Positions 19,901-31,700 of a stretch of DNA of 64,000 bases are shown here, piece by piece. Position 1 is the first letter of the stretch. Each line of letters opens with the position of its first letter. Source of the DNA: Rhodococcus sp. P-2 (GTDB lineage Bacteria; Actinomycetota; Actinomycetes; Mycobacteriales; Mycobacteriaceae); contig NZ_CP066779.1 of assembly GCF_016598535.1 (NCBI RefSeq), positions 2,976,001 through 3,040,000 of the forward strand, written 5' to 3'. The notes under the pieces were generated by a model. That model was not told the DNA's origin, did no database searches, and saw nothing but the letters and a program-made list of their open reading frames with translations. The translations under genes were made by a program, and so were the position numbers.

Positions 19901-21921
19901 ACGTCCACGGTCATGCCGTGAACCTCGAGTCTCTGCTTCCCGCAGGCGATTTCGCTTCGGTGCCGCGCACCGCGTTCCTGCGTAAGCCGTACTGGCTCGA
20001 CATTCGCGTCAGTGCCGGCGGTTCGGCTCGCGTTCCCGGTTCGCACGTCGCTCTGCCCGACGGCCGTCACGTGTGGGAGGTCGACGCCTCCGCCGTCACC
20101 GACCTGGCGGTGCTCGTGACTGCCGCTGCCGGACAGGTTCTTTCGGACGTCGCTCTGACGGCTGCGGTTCCCCACGGTGAGCTGGCCGGTGCTGCGACCC
20201 TGACGACAACTCTCAACCCGCACCCGGGTGGAGCGTCGGTGCAGGTGCACGCTCGTGAGGGCGCTACGTTCCGTTTGCTGTTCGACGCCGTCGTCACGTC
20301 CGGTGAGCCGCTTCCCGAGCTGGTCGTCAGTGCGCCGGTCAAGACCAGTGCGCCGATGGAAACCCTGGCCGAGGTCGTCGAAGACGCCGGAGACAAGTGG
20401 GATCCGAACGGTTCGCAGAGCCTCGACGACCGCCTCAAGATCGTCGTTGCCGAGTCGATGGGGTACTCGCCGGAAGATCTTCCGGCCGAGGTTCCGCTGA
20501 TCGAACTGGGCCTCGACTCGCTCATGGCGATGCGTATCAAGAACCGCGTCGAGTACGAGTTCGACATTCCGCAACTCCAGCTCCAGGCAGTCAAGGACGC
20601 GAGCCTCAACGAGGTCAACAAGTACCTGCGCTACGCGATCGACAATCGCGAAGAGGTTCAGGCGATGGCCGACAAGCAGGCCGCGGAGAAGCTGGCGGCC
20701 GATGCTGCTGACGAGGACGCTGCTCCCGCCGAGGTGTCGGTGGAACTGCCGGCGACTGCTCCGGTTGCTGCCGCGCCTGCCGATCCCTCCCGTGCCGGAA
20801 CTGCCGACGACGCCGGCTCCGACGTTCCGCCGCGAGATGCGGCCGAGCGCTTGACGTTTGCGACGTGGGCCGTCGTCACCGGGAAGTCGGCCAAGGGCAT
20901 CTTCAACGATCTGCCGATCGTCGGTGACGAGGTCGCCGAGAAGCTGGCAGCTCGGCTTTCCGAGCGTGCGGGCGGCGAGATCACTCTCGACGACGTGCTC
21001 GACTCCACCACCATCGAAGAACTCGCGGACGTCGTTCGCCAGTACCTCGAGGACGACGGCAAGATCGACGGACTCGTTCGTACGCTGCGTGCTCGTCCCG
21101 AAGGCTCCACGGCCGTACCGGTATTCGTCTTCCATGCTGCCGGTGGTTCGACGGTGACGTACGAGCCTTTGCTCAAGCGCCTGCCCGCCGGCACGCCGAT
21201 GTACGGGTTCGAGCGGGTCGAAGGCTCGATCGAAACCCGCGCTGCGGCCTACGTTCCGCTGCTTCGTGAGATCCAGGGTGACGGGCCGTACGTGCTGTGC
21301 GGCTGGTCGTTCGGCGGCGTGATGTCGTATGCGGTCGCGAAGTTGCTGCGTGAGCAGGGCGCTGACGTGCGTGTGGTCGGACTGCTCGACACCGTCATGG
21401 CCGGCGAGGTCGTGCCGGACACCGAGGCGGAACGACGCAAGCGGTGGGAGCGCTACGGCAAGTTCGCCAAGCGTACCTACAACCTGGATGTGCCGCTGCC
21501 GCTCGATGTTCTGGCTTCCACCGAAGCCGACGAGGATCAGATCCAGATCTTGATGGACATGATCAAGATGAGCGGCGCCAAGATTCCCGGCGGCATCATC
21601 GAGCATCAGCGGACGTCGTGGTTGGACAATCGCGCCATCCAGACGGCCGAGTTCAGCAGTTACGACGGCGACGTCGTGCTCTACATGGCCGACAAGTACC
21701 ACGACGAGCTGATGACGCTCGAGCCTGCATTCAAGACCCGCAAGGCAGATGGTGGCTGGGGTGACTACGTGAAGAACCTCGAGGTCGTCTACATCGGCGG
21801 GGACCACCTGCAGATCGTCGACGAGCCGTACATCGCGAAGGTTGCGGCAGACCTCACCACCAAGCTGGCCCAGATCGAGACAGCTCAGACCAAAGCAGCG
21901 GAAACCGGAGTTCAGAAGTGA
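16996..21921 (+). CDS. pks13: Mycolic acid condensing polyketide synthase Pks13
   Basis: Performs the Claisen-type condensation of the meromycoloyl and carboxylated alpha chains into the mycolic beta-keto ester. The 1641-residue protein has, in order: N-terminal carrier domain (Ser53 in EFGLASRD), ketosynthase (Cys285 in DTACSSS, then EAHGTGT and [12 protein letters not shown]), acyltransferase (Ser737 in VPHSMGEA), C-terminal carrier (Ser1175 in LGLDSLMAM), an Ala/Pro-rich linker, and thioesterase (Ser1438 in GWSFGG, His1604 in GGDHLQ). This is the full Pks13 domain order. The ATG at 16996 begins just before the carrier domain. It overlaps accD4 by four bases (GTGA). Confidence 0.97.
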   Translation: MVEQDGVQSKDVVSEMSVAQLREWLRNWIADATGQPVSTIVDDRPLDEFGLASRDAVALSGDIEDLLGVTLTATIVYQHPTIASLATRIIEGEPEAPEETVDASYYVSGATTDAHDIAIVGLSTRFPGAGHTPSDMWEMLAAGRDGISDLPEDRWAEFMSDPAIKAAVENANTKGGYLDDVKGFDAEFFAMSPLEVVNVDPQQRLALELAWEALEHARIPASGLKGKQVGVFIGSSANDYQLLAVSDPTTAHPYALTGTSTAIVANRVSYFFDFRGPSIALDTACSSSLVAVHEAVRSLRSGDSDIALAGGVNMLLAPPGTLGFDQTGMLAPDGKLRAFSAQAQGIVRSEGGGLVVLKRLEDAERDGDSILAVIAGSAINQDGRSNGLLAPNPDAQADVLRFAYRDAGILPTTVDYIEAHGTGTDLGDPIEADALSRVVGRGRDDDKPALLGSAKTNFGHLEAAAGAAGLIKVVLAMQENKIPATINYLGPNPHIDFEKAHLQVTPEATDWPRYTGKAVAGVSGFGFGGTNAHVVVKEYVPAETVVDAPVVDAPVEDESTVVLAVSGALPSRRRRAAADLADWLETEEGSKTPLADVARTLARRNHGRSRAAVLAKTRSEAISSLRGVAAGKPAQGVFSADSPSPKGAVWVFSGFGSQHRKMAKQLYTENSAFKAAVDEVDALIQDEAGYSMVEMFLDDAIEYNVETAQVGIFTIQVGLAALLRHHGAEAEAVVPHSMGEAAAAYVSGGLNLEDAVRVICSRSRLMGEAEGALVGDDIRLMALLEYSASEIEALLPTYPKLEVCVYAAPTHTVIGGPQPDIEAIVAAAEADGKMARVLQTKGASHTSQVDPLLGELAAELAGIEPTTLKLGVYSSVDKDTFYRPGHEPIHQEAYWVKGLRHSVYFTNAVRGAVAHGHTTFVELAPNPVTLMSVAATAFDSGLHDMELIQTLKRKEDESAGVLAALAQLYVHGHAVNLESLLPAGDFASVPRTAFLRKPYWLDIRVSAGGSARVPGSHVALPDGRHVWEVDASAVTDLAVLVTAAAGQVLSDVALTAAVPHGELAGAATLTTTLNPHPGGASVQVHAREGATFRLLFDAVVTSGEPLPELVVSAPVKTSAPMETLAEVVEDAGDKWDPNGSQSLDDRLKIVVAESMGYSPEDLPAEVPLIELGLDSLMAMRIKNRVEYEFDIPQLQLQAVKDASLNEVNKYLRYAIDNREEVQAMADKQAAEKLAADAADEDAAPAEVSVELPATAPVAAAPADPSRAGTADDAGSDVPPRDAAERLTFATWAVVTGKSAKGIFNDLPIVGDEVAEKLAARLSERAGGEITLDDVLDSTTIEELADVVRQYLEDDGKIDGLVRTLRARPEGSTAVPVFVFHAAGGSTVTYEPLLKRLPAGTPMYGFERVEGSIETRAAAYVPLLREIQGDGPYVLCGWSFGGVMSYAVAKLLREQGADVRVVGLLDTVMAGEVVPDTEAERRKRWERYGKFAKRTYNLDVPLPLDVLASTEADEDQIQILMDMIKMSGAKIPGGIIEHQRTSWLDNRAIQTAEFSSYDGDVVLYMADKYHDELMTLEPAFKTRKADGGWGDYVKNLEVVYIGGDHLQIVDEPYIAKVAADLTTKLAQIETAQTKAAETGVQK

Positions 21922-23459
21922 CGACAACCACCGCGGAGAAGCTCGCTGAACTCCGCGAAAAGTTGGAGAAGGCAAAGGAACCCGGCTCGGCTCGGGCCAT
22001 TGCGAAGCGCGATGCAGCAGGGCACAGTACGCCGCGCCAGCGCATCGACATGTTGCTCGATCCCGGTAGCTTCGTCGAGGTCGGCGCCCTGGTGAAGATG
22101 GCGGGCGAGGACAACCCGTACAGCGACGGCGTCATGACCGGTCACGGAACCGTCGACGGGCGTCCGGTTGCCGTGTTCGCGCACGATCAGACTGTGTTCG
22201 GCGGTGCCGCCGGAGAGATGTTCGGCCGTAAGGTCGCAGCCGTCAACGATTTTGCACTGAAGGTGGGCTGCCCGGTCGTCGGTATCAACGATTCCGGTGG
22301 AGCTCGAATCCAGGATGCCGTTTCCTCATTGGCCTGGTACGCCAACATGGGTTCACGTCAGGAGCCCTTGTCCGGCGTCTGCCCACAGATCTCGGTCATC
22401 CTCGGTAAGTGCGCCGGCGGTGCCGTGTACGCACCGATCAACACCGACGTCGTGGTCGCGACCGAAGAGTCGTACATGTTCGTCACCGGACCCGACGTCA
22501 TCAAGTCGGTCACCGGCGAAGAGGTCAGCCTCGAGGACCTGGGCGGAGCGCGCAAGCAGGCGGAGTACGGAAACATCCATCACGTCGCTCCCGACGAGAA
22601 GGCTGCATTCGACTGGGTGCGTGAGTACCTGAGCTTCATGCCGTCCTCGTGCACGGAGAAGGCGCCGCTGATCAACCCGGGTCTCGAACCCGAGATCACC
22701 GAGTCGGATCTCGAACTCGACGCCTTCATGCCGGATGCCGACAATGCCGGCTACGACATGCACGACATCATTCTGCGGATCTTCGACGACGGAACCTTCC
22801 ACGAAATCGGAGCCCAGGTCGCGCACAACGTGATCACCGGGTTCTCCCGCGTCGACGGACTGCCCGTCGGTGTCGTGGCCAACCAGCCCACCTACCTCAG
22901 TGGCGCCCTCGACGCGGACAGCTCCGACAAGGCCGCACATTTCGTGCGCCTGTGCGACGCTTTCAACATCCCGCTCGTGTTCGTCGTCGACACACCGGGC
23001 TTCCTTCCCGGCGTCGATCAGGAAAAGGTCGGCGTCATCAAGCGCGGCGGACGTTTCCTGTTCTCGTACATCGAAGCCACCGTGCCGAAGGTGACCGTGG
23101 TGGTTCGTAAGGCGTACGGCGGCGGTTACGCCGTCATGGGCTGCAAGCAGCTCGGTGCCGACATCAACCTCGCGTGGCCGACCGCTCGTATCGCCGTGAT
23201 GGGCGCCGAGGGTGCCGTCAACATCATGGGACGTCGTCAGCTCGCCGAGGCGGGCGAGAATGCTCCCGCAGTGCGTGCGCAGCTGATCAACTTCTACAAC
23301 GAGTTCGTCGCGACGCCGTACATCGCGGCCGAGCGCGGATACATCGACGCGGTGATCGAGCCTTCGCAGACGCGTCTCGAAATCCGCAAGGCTCTGAAGT
23401 TGCTCAAGGACAAGACGATCTTCAAGAACCCGCGCAAGCACAACTTGATGCCGCTCTAA
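21918..23459 (+). CDS. accD4: Acyl-CoA carboxylase carboxyltransferase subunit AccD4
   Basis: Carboxyltransferase beta subunit that, with a biotinylated AccA3-type subunit encoded elsewhere, carboxylates the C22-C26 acyl-CoA used by Pks13 as alpha branch. The 513-residue protein shows the two crotonase-like halves: [14 protein letters not shown] and CAGGAVYAP in the first, [14 protein letters not shown] and [12 protein letters not shown] in the second. The GTG start overlaps the pks13 stop. Its last four bases overlap the convergent LysR gene. Confidence 0.95.
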   Translation: MTTTTAEKLAELREKLEKAKEPGSARAIAKRDAAGHSTPRQRIDMLLDPGSFVEVGALVKMAGEDNPYSDGVMTGHGTVDGRPVAVFAHDQTVFGGAAGEMFGRKVAAVNDFALKVGCPVVGINDSGGARIQDAVSSLAWYANMGSRQEPLSGVCPQISVILGKCAGGAVYAPINTDVVVATEESYMFVTGPDVIKSVTGEEVSLEDLGGARKQAEYGNIHHVAPDEKAAFDWVREYLSFMPSSCTEKAPLINPGLEPEITESDLELDAFMPDADNAGYDMHDIILRIFDDGTFHEIGAQVAHNVITGFSRVDGLPVGVVANQPTYLSGALDADSSDKAAHFVRLCDAFNIPLVFVVDTPGFLPGVDQEKVGVIKRGGRFLFSYIEATVPKVTVVVRKAYGGGYAVMGCKQLGADINLAWPTARIAVMGAEGAVNIMGRRQLAEAGENAPAVRAQLINFYNEFVATPYIAAERGYIDAVIEPSQTRLEIRKALKLLKDKTIFKNPRKHNLMPL

Positions 23460-24367
23460 TTCCGGCTGTCACCGAGAGCGTCGAACTGGCGGCGTAGCGC
23501 TTCTATCGCCGCCAGGACGGCCGGCCTCTCGCTGTCGGTCCGCCAGGCGAGGTAGATGTCTCGCCCCAACGGCGGAACAGTGTCGAGCATTCGAACACCT
23601 TCCGGCGGTACAACTCTCGCCAGTCGCGGAATCAAAGCGACGGCGAGTCCCTGAGCGACGAATTCGACCTGGGTGGGAAACTCGGCGACCTCGTACTCGA
23701 TTCGAGGGTCGAACCCCTGCGCACGCAGGGTCCTGACGGTGAAGGTGTGAAAATCCGTTCCCCGCGTCCACGTCGCCCAGGCATGCTCGGACAGCTCGCT
23801 CAGTGCGACAACCTTGTTCTCCGCCAGCGGATGTGATGCCGGGAGTGCAAGTAGCGCCACGTCGTCGTACACGGGTGTGAAGGAGAGTCCGTCGGGAAGT
23901 TCGACGGGCAGGGTGCTCCAGCTGTCTACCACCACGACGTCGAGGTCGCGGCGAATCAGTGCGGGGAGCAGTTCTTCGGATTCGCCTTCGTTGAAGGTGA
24001 TTTCGAGCTGGGGGTGTGCGTGCCTGATCTCGGCGATGGCTCGCGGCAGCACCGTCCTGCTGGGGGAGACCAGGGCGCCGATACGTACGCGGCCCGTCAC
24101 TTCGCTCTGCAGCGACGCGATTTCCGCCTCGGCCTGAGCAAGCGTCGAGAGAACCTCTGCGGTTCGGCGCGCGAGGATCCGGCCCGCTTCGGTGAGTCGC
24201 ACACCGCGGCCCTGTGGTTCGAGGAGCGGAACACCGACCTCGCGCTCGAGTTTGTTCAACTGCTGCGAAATGCCGGACGGTGTGACATGCAAGGTGCGGG
24301 CGGCTGCCGCCACTGATCCGTTCTCGGCGACAGCGTGCAGGGCGCGAAGTCTTTCGAGATTCAACAC
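23456..24367 (-). CDS. LysR-family transcriptional regulator
   Basis: A 303-residue LysR regulator. The N-terminal winged helix reads [42 protein letters not shown], followed by the [15 protein letters not shown] wing. An effector-binding domain occupies about 90-295. The start is the GTG at 24367. It is divergent from an EamA-type transporter gene across 73 bases, the classic LysR arrangement, so the transporter is the probable target. It converges on accD4 with a four-base overlap. Confidence 0.92.
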   Translation of the reverse strand: MLNLERLRALHAVAENGSVAAAARTLHVTPSGISQQLNKLEREVGVPLLEPQGRGVRLTEAGRILARRTAEVLSTLAQAEAEIASLQSEVTGRVRIGALVSPSRTVLPRAIAEIRHAHPQLEITFNEGESEELLPALIRRDLDVVVVDSWSTLPVELPDGLSFTPVYDDVALLALPASHPLAENKVVALSELSEHAWATWTRGTDFHTFTVRTLRAQGFDPRIEYEVAEFPTQVEFVAQGLAVALIPRLARVVPPEGVRMLDTVPPLGRDIYLAWRTDSERPAVLAAIEALRRQFDALGDSRN

Positions 24368-24368
24368 G

Positions 24369-24381
24369 GTAGTAATACTAC
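24369..24381. promoter_or_regulatory. Inverted repeat next to the LysR start
   Basis: GTAGT-AAT-ACTAC is a perfect inverted repeat directly upstream of the LysR start codon in the 73-base divergent intergenic region. An interrupted dyad of this kind is compatible with autorepression by the LysR protein. Not proven. Confidence 0.4.
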
Positions 24382-24440
24382 TGAATATACGGTCTGAACA
24401 TTTGCTTGTGCTGAATAGTTAGCGGCAGGAACATTGTCGA

Positions 24441-25391
24441 GTGACCACTCTGACCTCCGCGACTGCGCAGACACCGACACCCACCCGAACTCCTCGGGGG
24501 CGCATCGACCCTCGACTGCTTGTCGTCGGAGGCGCAGCTGCGATCTCGATCAGTTCGCTCCTCATCAAGCTGGCCGATGTCGGGCCTTCGACGGCAGTCT
24601 TCTTCCGTTGCTTCCTCGCTTTGCCGCCGCTGTTGTGGTTGGTGTGGCGGGAGTACCGCCGGGTGGGCAAGCCGAGCAGGCGGGCAGTCGTTCTGCAGGT
24701 GCTGGGTGGTCTGCTGCTCGGATTGGATTTCGCGTTGTGGTCGCAGTCGATTCTCATGATCGGCGCGGGTATGGCGAGCGTCGTCGTGAACGTGCAGGTG
24801 ATCGTGGTGCCCACACTGTCCTGGTTGGTGTTCGGTAACAAGGTTCCGATGCGCTTCGTCTTTGCCCTGCCGTTCATGTTCACGGGAATCGCCTTGGCGG
24901 GCGGCGTGTTCGGGGGCGGGGGCACTGGCGACGAACTGCTGTGGGGAACGGCGCTCTCGCTCGTCTCCGGAATCGCCTACGGCGGCTACATCTTCGTGGT
25001 CGGCCGGACGGGCGAGGCGGATCGGGCAGCGAGCCAGGTGTTGATCTCGACGACGTCCGCGGGCATCGCCGGCTCCGTGATCGGATCACTGTGGGGCCGG
25101 ATCGATTTCGTCCCGGGTTGGGAAGCGTTCGGCTGGCTCGCGGCACTGGCGCTGGTGGGCCAGGTGTTCGGCTGGATGCTGATGGGACACTCGCTCCCTC
25201 GGCTTCCCGCCGAGGTAGGCGCGACGCTCCTGCTCATGCAACCGGTGCTCGCCGTACTGCTGGCGGTTGTGCTGCTCGGTGAACGGCCAGGCGTTGGGCA
25301 ACTACTCGGGTGCGTCGTCGTTGTCGGAGCGGTCTCGGCCGTCTCCGTACGTCGCACCCGAGCAGTCACCCGAGTAGGCAGCGCAGGCTAG
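24441..25391 (+). CDS. EamA/DMT-family transporter
   Basis: A 316-residue membrane protein with about ten hydrophobic helices in two homologous halves, the drug/metabolite transporter arrangement. The first half has ADVGPSTAVFFRCFLALPPLLWLVWREYRR; the second ends with LPAEVGATLLLMQPVLAVLLAVVLLGERP, the EamA signature with the conserved G-E in the penultimate helix region. Members export amino acids, sugars or other metabolites; the substrate is unknown. The GTG at 24441 faces the LysR gene. Its end overlaps the convergent emb gene by four bases. Confidence 0.9.
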   Translation: MTTLTSATAQTPTPTRTPRGRIDPRLLVVGGAAAISISSLLIKLADVGPSTAVFFRCFLALPPLLWLVWREYRRVGKPSRRAVVLQVLGGLLLGLDFALWSQSILMIGAGMASVVVNVQVIVVPTLSWLVFGNKVPMRFVFALPFMFTGIALAGGVFGGGGTGDELLWGTALSLVSGIAYGGYIFVVGRTGEADRAASQVLISTTSAGIAGSVIGSLWGRIDFVPGWEAFGWLAALALVGQVFGWMLMGHSLPRLPAEVGATLLLMQPVLAVLLAVVLLGERPGVGQLLGCVVVVGAVSAVSVRRTRAVTRVGSAG

Positions 25392-28300
25392 TGCACCCGC
25401 ATCTCGCCGGGCATCCACATGCCCGAGCGGGTTGCCGTGCCCGTCTCCACCTCTGCCGGAACAGCATTGGGGAAGTACCGGTCGTACCGCTCGAGTGATC
25501 CCCAGTCCCGCGCCCAGTCGTCCTTCAGGTACGTCGGAACCGTCGTCGCACCGGCGAGGACCTCGGTGAACCCGAGTGGGCCACCGTTGTCCGCGGACTG
25601 CCAGGTGTCGGTGGAGCTGACGGCCAGGGGACGGTCCGGGAGGATGCGGAAGTTCGGCATCTCGGCCACACCGTTCTGATGTGTGAACGGACGTTGGCAC
25701 GGGAACTGAAGGCCGACAGCCCAGTCCAGGAGGACCGGCTGCTCGTTGCCGATGTACGAGTTCAGGGACTCGAGCTTCGGCACGCGCGGCGGCGTGAATG
25801 CCATCCACTGATCGCCTGTGAGGTTGGGATCGAACGCGACCACTCGAACGGCGTCGGCGTCCGGCGCGAGTTCGTCGATGGGGATGCGGACGTTGCGCCA
25901 CGACGGCGCGGGCCCGATGTCCCGCGGCATGTACGAACCTTGAACCTGCACGGTTCCGTCGGGCTGAGTTTTTCCGTACTCGACCAGCAGCGACTGGCCG
26001 TACGTGATCGCACCGGTGTTGTCGACGGACCACACGCGGCCCGCCACGGACATGACCACCAGCGGTGATTCTTCACTGCGAGTGGGCAATCCGTACCAAC
26101 TCGAGATGAGGGAAGCAGGTTCCTGCACGCCGGGCTGGTAGCTGCCCATGACCGGCGTCTTCGACGGATCGAGACCGAAGGGGAGTTTGGCCGTGCTGCC
26201 GTTGACGCCGATGTTGCCGGTGCCGCCGCTGGTTCCGGCGCCGGAACCGGTGGCGAAGCTGGGGCCGACACTCTGGGTGTCGGTATTGCCCATGCCCTGC
26301 TTGACTTCGATGTAATCCGCAGTGAGATCGCTGGGAACCCCGTTGGGGGAGAAACCCTTCGAATCAACTCCGGACAACGGATCCTCGGCGTTGAATCCGG
26401 GAGCGGTGAGCGGACGTAGATTCCCGGAATTGACGTCGGTCTCGACCAGGACGTCCTCGGCCATGCCGCAGGTCTTGCCCGCGAGTGCCTCGATGTTGCT
26501 TCGGCCCAGCGAGTACGCCGGGTACTGCGACACCGCTCCCTTGAGCAGCGAGAGCACCTCGAACAGGACCATCAGACCGGCGATCACGGTGAGCGGAGCG
26601 GCCGCGAACTTGCGAATTCGTCTGCCCTTGGCCGTGTTCGGCTTCTCGGGCGGAGCTGCAAATCCCTCACGCAGATACTGCCAGGCGGCAAAGGCCAAGG
26701 CGAGAGCAAAGAGCGCGAGGAACAGTGTGTTGGATTCACGGCCGTCGTAGGAGATGGTCTTGTCGAACCACGGCACGCCGTAACTCGAGACGTACCAGTA
26801 GCCGTTGATACCGGCGAACGTCAACGCCAGCATCAGGAGGAGTCCGGCCACGAACACCGATCGGTTACGACGTGAGCGCAGGGCCGACGCGGACACGGCG
26901 ACGGCGGTCAGCGCGGCGAGAGAACCGGCGATGCCCGCGTACGCACCGAAGTGGTGAGTCCACTTGGTGGGGTTGAACATCATCAGGAACATCGTGCCGA
27001 AGACGACGCCGACCAGGCGCCACGACGGACCGGTTGCCGCGCCGGGGACGCGGCCGCGGCGCAACAACACGAAGAGCGTCGTGAAGAGGCACAGGATCAT
27101 CGTCAAGAACGCGAAGCGTCGGGCAACCGAGCCGTCGACGGTCTGGACGAAGAGGTAGTAGTAGCGCAGGAAGTCCTGGTACCACTCGAGATTGGGGCCG
27201 ATGATCGTTCGGACGCGCGTGGCTTCCATGACGCCGGCAAAGGTCTGGTCGGCGAAGATGACCACCAGCACGATGGTTCCGGCAGCGGCGATCGGTGCGA
27301 GAAGCGGCAGTGTGCCGACCAGTCGGTGACGCTTGACGACGATGCGCACCAATGGGCGCACACCGGCGAGAAGGGCTGCGATACACATCAATCCGGTGGG
27401 CGCGGCGGCAAGAGTGAAGGCACCGATCAAGATTGCGGTGGCCGCGGGAAGCAGGCGTCCGGTGGCGATGGCGCGCTCGATGGAGCACCAGGTGAGCAGT
27501 GCGCCGAGAGCCACGATGGGCTCGGGGCGAAGACCGTTGTTGTACGCCAGCCAGAAGGACAGGAACACCAGCCCGCCGGTCCACAGCGCGACGTTGTTCC
27601 GGCGAACCGCCCGGCCGAGACGCGGGACGACCTCGCGGCTGATGACCATCCAGCAGAGGATTCCGGCGAGCAGAGCGGGCAGGCGCATGAACGGGCTCGC
27701 GGTCGAGATCTTCGCCATCACGGCCAGCACTTCGTAGTACCAACCGAACGGAGCCTCGGGAACGCCGAACCAACGGAAGTAGTTGGCCATGTATCCCGCG
27801 TCCGGCGAGACTCGGGCCATGGTGAGGAGATAACCGTCGTCGGCGGTGTTCGCGCCGATGAAGTGCCAGACAACCAGTGTGCCGACCACAACTCCGTCGA
27901 TGCCGGAGAACTTCCACCAGCGTGCAGGCAGGAAGCGTCGGTGCTTGCGGCCGTCGGTGCCGTCGAGGCGGGCCAGGGCGATCAGCGCGACGATGGTCGA
28001 GAGGACGGCCACGATCATCGCGACCAGCTTCACGACGCTGGGGCTCGACGAGAATCGTGAATCGATCGTCATCGAGAAGCCGAGGCCGTCGGGGGCAGCG
28101 CCGTCGGGCAGGTCGCTGAAGACACCGACCACCTGCGGGCGGAAGTCGCCGTCGAGCTGGCCACGAATCGGGTTGCCGTCGGGATAGGTCAGTCCGACGA
28201 ACTCGGCGGCGGTCCGATTGACGTCCGAGCTGAACGCGATGGCTCCGCAGCGACTCGACTCGACGTCCTCGCGCGCCGCCGAAGCGACCACGACATTGCG

Positions 28301-28690
28301 ATCGAGCACGTCGACACTGGTCGCGGACACGCGGACGAACATCGAGGAGAGTGCGGCGCCGTCGCCCTGAGCAGGCGCTGTCGACATGAGGATGCCGCCA
28401 CCCTCGGGGAGCGAGCTGACCGCGGTGCAGGGGATCGACGCGTTGACGTCGATGGGAACCTGCGCCATCAGAGGTGCCTCGACGTCGCCGATCACGCCGT
28501 TCTGTGGCCAGTTGACCGTCGCCGTCGTCTGCACGACAGGAAGCAACGGAGTTGCCAGTGCGAGCACGAAGCCGAGCAAGCCGGCGATGATCGCGACCCA
28601 TCGAGTGCGATGGAAACGCTCGCGGGCATCCTGACCAGCAGGAGGCGGCGAACTCGAAGTCTGAGGTGAAGCTGTCACGGCGTCGGGCAC
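25388..28690 (-). CDS. emb: Arabinosyltransferase of the Emb family (second copy)
   Basis: Membrane GT-C enzyme that polymerises arabinan from decaprenylphosphoryl-arabinose outside the membrane. The 1100-residue protein has an N-terminal helix, an extracytoplasmic beta-rich domain, further helices to about 690 and a C-terminal carbohydrate-binding domain. The catalytic loop is NTADDGYLLTMARV, Asp274-Asp275. The next block, GYMANYFRWFGVPEAPFGWYY, contains the ethambutol-associated region. It starts with GTG at 28690, 73 bases after its paralogue, and a hairpin lies between them. Whether it corresponds to EmbA, EmbB or EmbC cannot be decided without a tree. Confidence 0.93.
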   Translation of the reverse strand: MPDAVTASPQTSSSPPPAGQDARERFHRTRWVAIIAGLLGFVLALATPLLPVVQTTATVNWPQNGVIGDVEAPLMAQVPIDVNASIPCTAVSSLPEGGGILMSTAPAQGDGAALSSMFVRVSATSVDVLDRNVVVASAAREDVESSRCGAIAFSSDVNRTAAEFVGLTYPDGNPIRGQLDGDFRPQVVGVFSDLPDGAAPDGLGFSMTIDSRFSSSPSVVKLVAMIVAVLSTIVALIALARLDGTDGRKHRRFLPARWWKFSGIDGVVVGTLVVWHFIGANTADDGYLLTMARVSPDAGYMANYFRWFGVPEAPFGWYYEVLAVMAKISTASPFMRLPALLAGILCWMVISREVVPRLGRAVRRNNVALWTGGLVFLSFWLAYNNGLRPEPIVALGALLTWCSIERAIATGRLLPAATAILIGAFTLAAAPTGLMCIAALLAGVRPLVRIVVKRHRLVGTLPLLAPIAAAGTIVLVVIFADQTFAGVMEATRVRTIIGPNLEWYQDFLRYYYLFVQTVDGSVARRFAFLTMILCLFTTLFVLLRRGRVPGAATGPSWRLVGVVFGTMFLMMFNPTKWTHHFGAYAGIAGSLAALTAVAVSASALRSRRNRSVFVAGLLLMLALTFAGINGYWYVSSYGVPWFDKTISYDGRESNTLFLALFALALAFAAWQYLREGFAAPPEKPNTAKGRRIRKFAAAPLTVIAGLMVLFEVLSLLKGAVSQYPAYSLGRSNIEALAGKTCGMAEDVLVETDVNSGNLRPLTAPGFNAEDPLSGVDSKGFSPNGVPSDLTADYIEVKQGMGNTDTQSVGPSFATGSGAGTSGGTGNIGVNGSTAKLPFGLDPSKTPVMGSYQPGVQEPASLISSWYGLPTRSEESPLVVMSVAGRVWSVDNTGAITYGQSLLVEYGKTQPDGTVQVQGSYMPRDIGPAPSWRNVRIPIDELAPDADAVRVVAFDPNLTGDQWMAFTPPRVPKLESLNSYIGNEQPVLLDWAVGLQFPCQRPFTHQNGVAEMPNFRILPDRPLAVSSTDTWQSADNGGPLGFTEVLAGATTVPTYLKDDWARDWGSLERYDRYFPNAVPAEVETGTATRSGMWMPGEMRVH

Positions 28691-28716
28691 GGCTACCGAT
28701 GGTATGTCAGGGCTGA

Positions 28717-28756
28717 GCGTGGACCTACCGTGACCGGGTGGTTGGTAGGTCCACGC
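28717..28756 (-). terminator. Intercistronic hairpin between the two emb genes
   Basis: GCGTGGACCTACC (28717-28729) is an exact 13-base reverse complement of GGTAGGTCCACGC (28744-28756), with a 14-base loop. On the transcribed minus strand it begins eight bases after the upstream emb stop and ends 27 bases before the next emb start. No T-run follows, so it may be a partial terminator, an attenuator or an RNA-processing/stability element. Confidence 0.65.
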
Positions 28757-28763
28757 GTAACAG

Positions 28764-31700
28764 TTACGACTGGTAACGAATCGGGCCCGGTGTCCAGGTG
28801 CCCGACCGGGTCTCGGTGGTGACGTTCATCTGCGCGGGAACCGCGTCCGAATCGAGCGGTGTGTACTGCTCGAGCGAACCCCAGTCCCGATCCCAGTCGT
28901 TGTCCAGATAGGTGGGCAACGCTCTGGCCGAGAGCAGTTCGCTGGTCCAACCGAGTGGTCCGCCGCCGTAGTGGTCCTGCCAGGCGTTGGTGGACTCTGC
29001 GCCGATGCGGTCGGGCAGGATGCGCCACTCGGGGATCTCGGCGACGCCGTACAGATGATCGACCGGACGTTGGCACGGGAAGGCAAGACCGACGGCCCAG
29101 TCCATCAGGACCGGATCGGTGGATCCGACGACGTCCTGCAGCGTGCGCATCGTCGGCACTCGCGGCGGTGTGACCGCCAGCCACTGGTCCGCACTGATGT
29201 CGGTGTCACTGGCCACCAGACGCACGGTGTCGGCGTCGGCGGGCAGCTGATCCATCGGCACGCGCAGGTTGCGCCACGACGGCGACGGGCCGATGTCGAT
29301 CGGATCGACTCGTCCCAGCGCATCGACGCTTCCGTCGGCCTGCTTCTTGCCGTACTCGACCTGCAGTACCGCGCCGGGGGTGACGATGCCGTCGGAATTG
29401 ACGTAGCGAATACGTCCCGCAGCCGCGACGGTGAGGAGCGGTGCGGCGTCGTTGCGCTCGGGTAGTGAGTACCAACCGGTGGTCAGCGACGCGTTCTGGG
29501 GTGCTCCGTAGCTGCCGAGCACCGGCGTCTTTGCGGGATCGAGCCCGAACGGGAGCGCGACGTTGCTGCCGTTGACGCCCGCCGTGGACTGCGAGCCGCC
29601 GGCAGTTCCGGATCCGGTTCCGGGCGTGGTGGTGGTGCCGGACTGAGATGTGGTCGTGTCGAGGCTGTTTGCACTACCTGCCGTCGAGTCTTCGGCATCG
29701 GCCGTGAGATCGCCTGCGACCCCGTCCGGGGAGAATCCGGTCGATTCGCTCGCGCCGAATGCACCGGCGCCGGCGAGATCGGTGGGCCTGTCGACCAATT
29801 GCAGAACGCCGGCGTTCGGATCGGACTCGACGAGTACCTCGCCTGCGAGACCGCAGCTGCCACCGAAGACCGATTCGATGTTGGACTTGCCGATCGAATA
29901 CGCCGGGTACTGCGCGACTGCTCCCTTGAGTAGGGACAGCACCTCGAAGAGCACGACAGCTCCCGCTGCGATGGTCAACGGTGACGGGGCGAGGAGGCGA
30001 AGGCGCCTTGTCTTCTCGACGCTGTCCGTCTTCTCGACGCCGTCTTCTGTGCCGTTTCGCTCGCGCGGCTCCATGACGTGGTACCAGGCTGCCAGCAGCA
30101 GCGCGAGGATGGTGAGACCGAGGAAGGCCGTCGAGAATCCCTTGCCGGCGATTGACGGTGGCTTGTCCCACCACGGGACGCCGTAACTCGAGACGTACCA
30201 CCAGCCGTTGGAACTCGTGAACGCCACAGCGAGGATGAACAGGATGCCGGCGGCGAACAGCGCGCGGTTTCGTTTGGAACGCATGCTCGACGCACTCACG
30301 CCGACGGCAGCGAGCACGGCCACCGTGGCGGCCAGCCCGGCGTACACGCCGAAGTGGTGAGTCCACTTCGTCGGGGTGAACTGCATCAGGAGCAGCGATG
30401 CGAACACGATGCCGAGGATTCGGCGCGACGGTCCGATCGCGGTGCCGGGGACCCGGCCCTTGCGCAAAATCATCATCACGCAGAAGACGAGTCCGACGAT
30501 CATGACGAACATGCCGAAGCGGCGCGCCAGTGAACCGTCGGGGGAAATGGTCATCAGTGCGTCCCACCGCAACCGTTCCTCGAACCACGGAACGTTCGGT
30601 CCGACGGCGGTTCGCACCCTGGTGGATTCGAGAACTGTCGCGAGGGTTTGATCTGCGAAGACGGCGACGAGCACCACGGTTCCGGCCGCGAGGATCGGCA
30701 TGATCTGGGACAGGAAGCCGACGCGCTTGCCGCGGGCGATCAGGATCTGCAGGATCGGCCGGGCGCCGGCGATCAACGCGCCGATCGCGATCAGCCCCGA
30801 AGGCCCGGCGGCCAACGAGAATGCGGCGATCAGCACCGCCATAGCGGCGGGCAACAGACGTCCGGTGGCGATGGCGCGTTCGATGGAGCACCACGTGAGC
30901 AGAGCGCCGAGGGCGATGATGGGCTCGGGACGCAGGCCGTTGTTGTACGGCAACCAGAAGGCGAGGAACACGAGCCCGCCGGTCCAGATGGCAACCTTGT
31001 TGCGGCGCACCGCAACACCGAGTCGCGGTATCACCTCGCGGCTGATCACCATCCAGCACAGAATGCCGGCGATCAACGCGGGAAGGCGCATCCACATGCT
31101 TGCGGTGCTGACCTTCGCGAACAGAGCCAGCACGTCGTAATACCAACCGAAGGGCGCTTCGGGGACGCCGAACCAACGGAAGTAGTTCGCCATGTACCCG
31201 GAGTGCTCCGAGACTCTGGCCATGCCGAGCAGGTAGCCGTCGTCGGAAGTGTTGGCGCCGAACACATGCCAGAGCGCCAGCGTGCCGATAACCAGGGCGT
31301 CGATGCCGGTGAACTTCCACCACCGTGCCGGTAGGAACCGCCGCGCACGACGGCCGTCGACGCCGTCGATCCGGTGCAGTGCGTACAGCGAGACGATGGT
31401 CGAGAGTGCCGCGACGATCATCGCGAACAGTTTGAGAAGTGTGGGGCTGGACGAGAACCGGGAGTCGACGTCCATGTGGGCGGACAGTCCGGCGGGCGCT
31501 GCGCCCTGCAGGTCGGTGAAGATGCCGACCACCTGTGGGCGGTAGTCGCCGGTCAAGGTGGCGCCGACGCCGTCGATTCCGGTGACGGCCGCGACGGTCT
31601 GCTCGGAGTTGGTCGTGATGGTGAGCGCGGTGCATCCGCTCAGTTGATCGAGCGGGGCCGAGATCAGCACCGAATCGCGGGTGAGTGCTTCGAGGCGGTC

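Noticed and set aside
19312..21975. Open minus-strand frame of 887 codons inside pks13
   Set aside because: Covers the acyltransferase, carrier and thioesterase domains of Pks13 on the opposite strand and has no recognisable motif.
26951..28060. Open plus-strand frame of 369 codons inside the second emb gene
   Set aside because: Highly charged, low-complexity translation rich in His, Asp, Gln and Arg, opposite a clear Emb protein; shadow frame.
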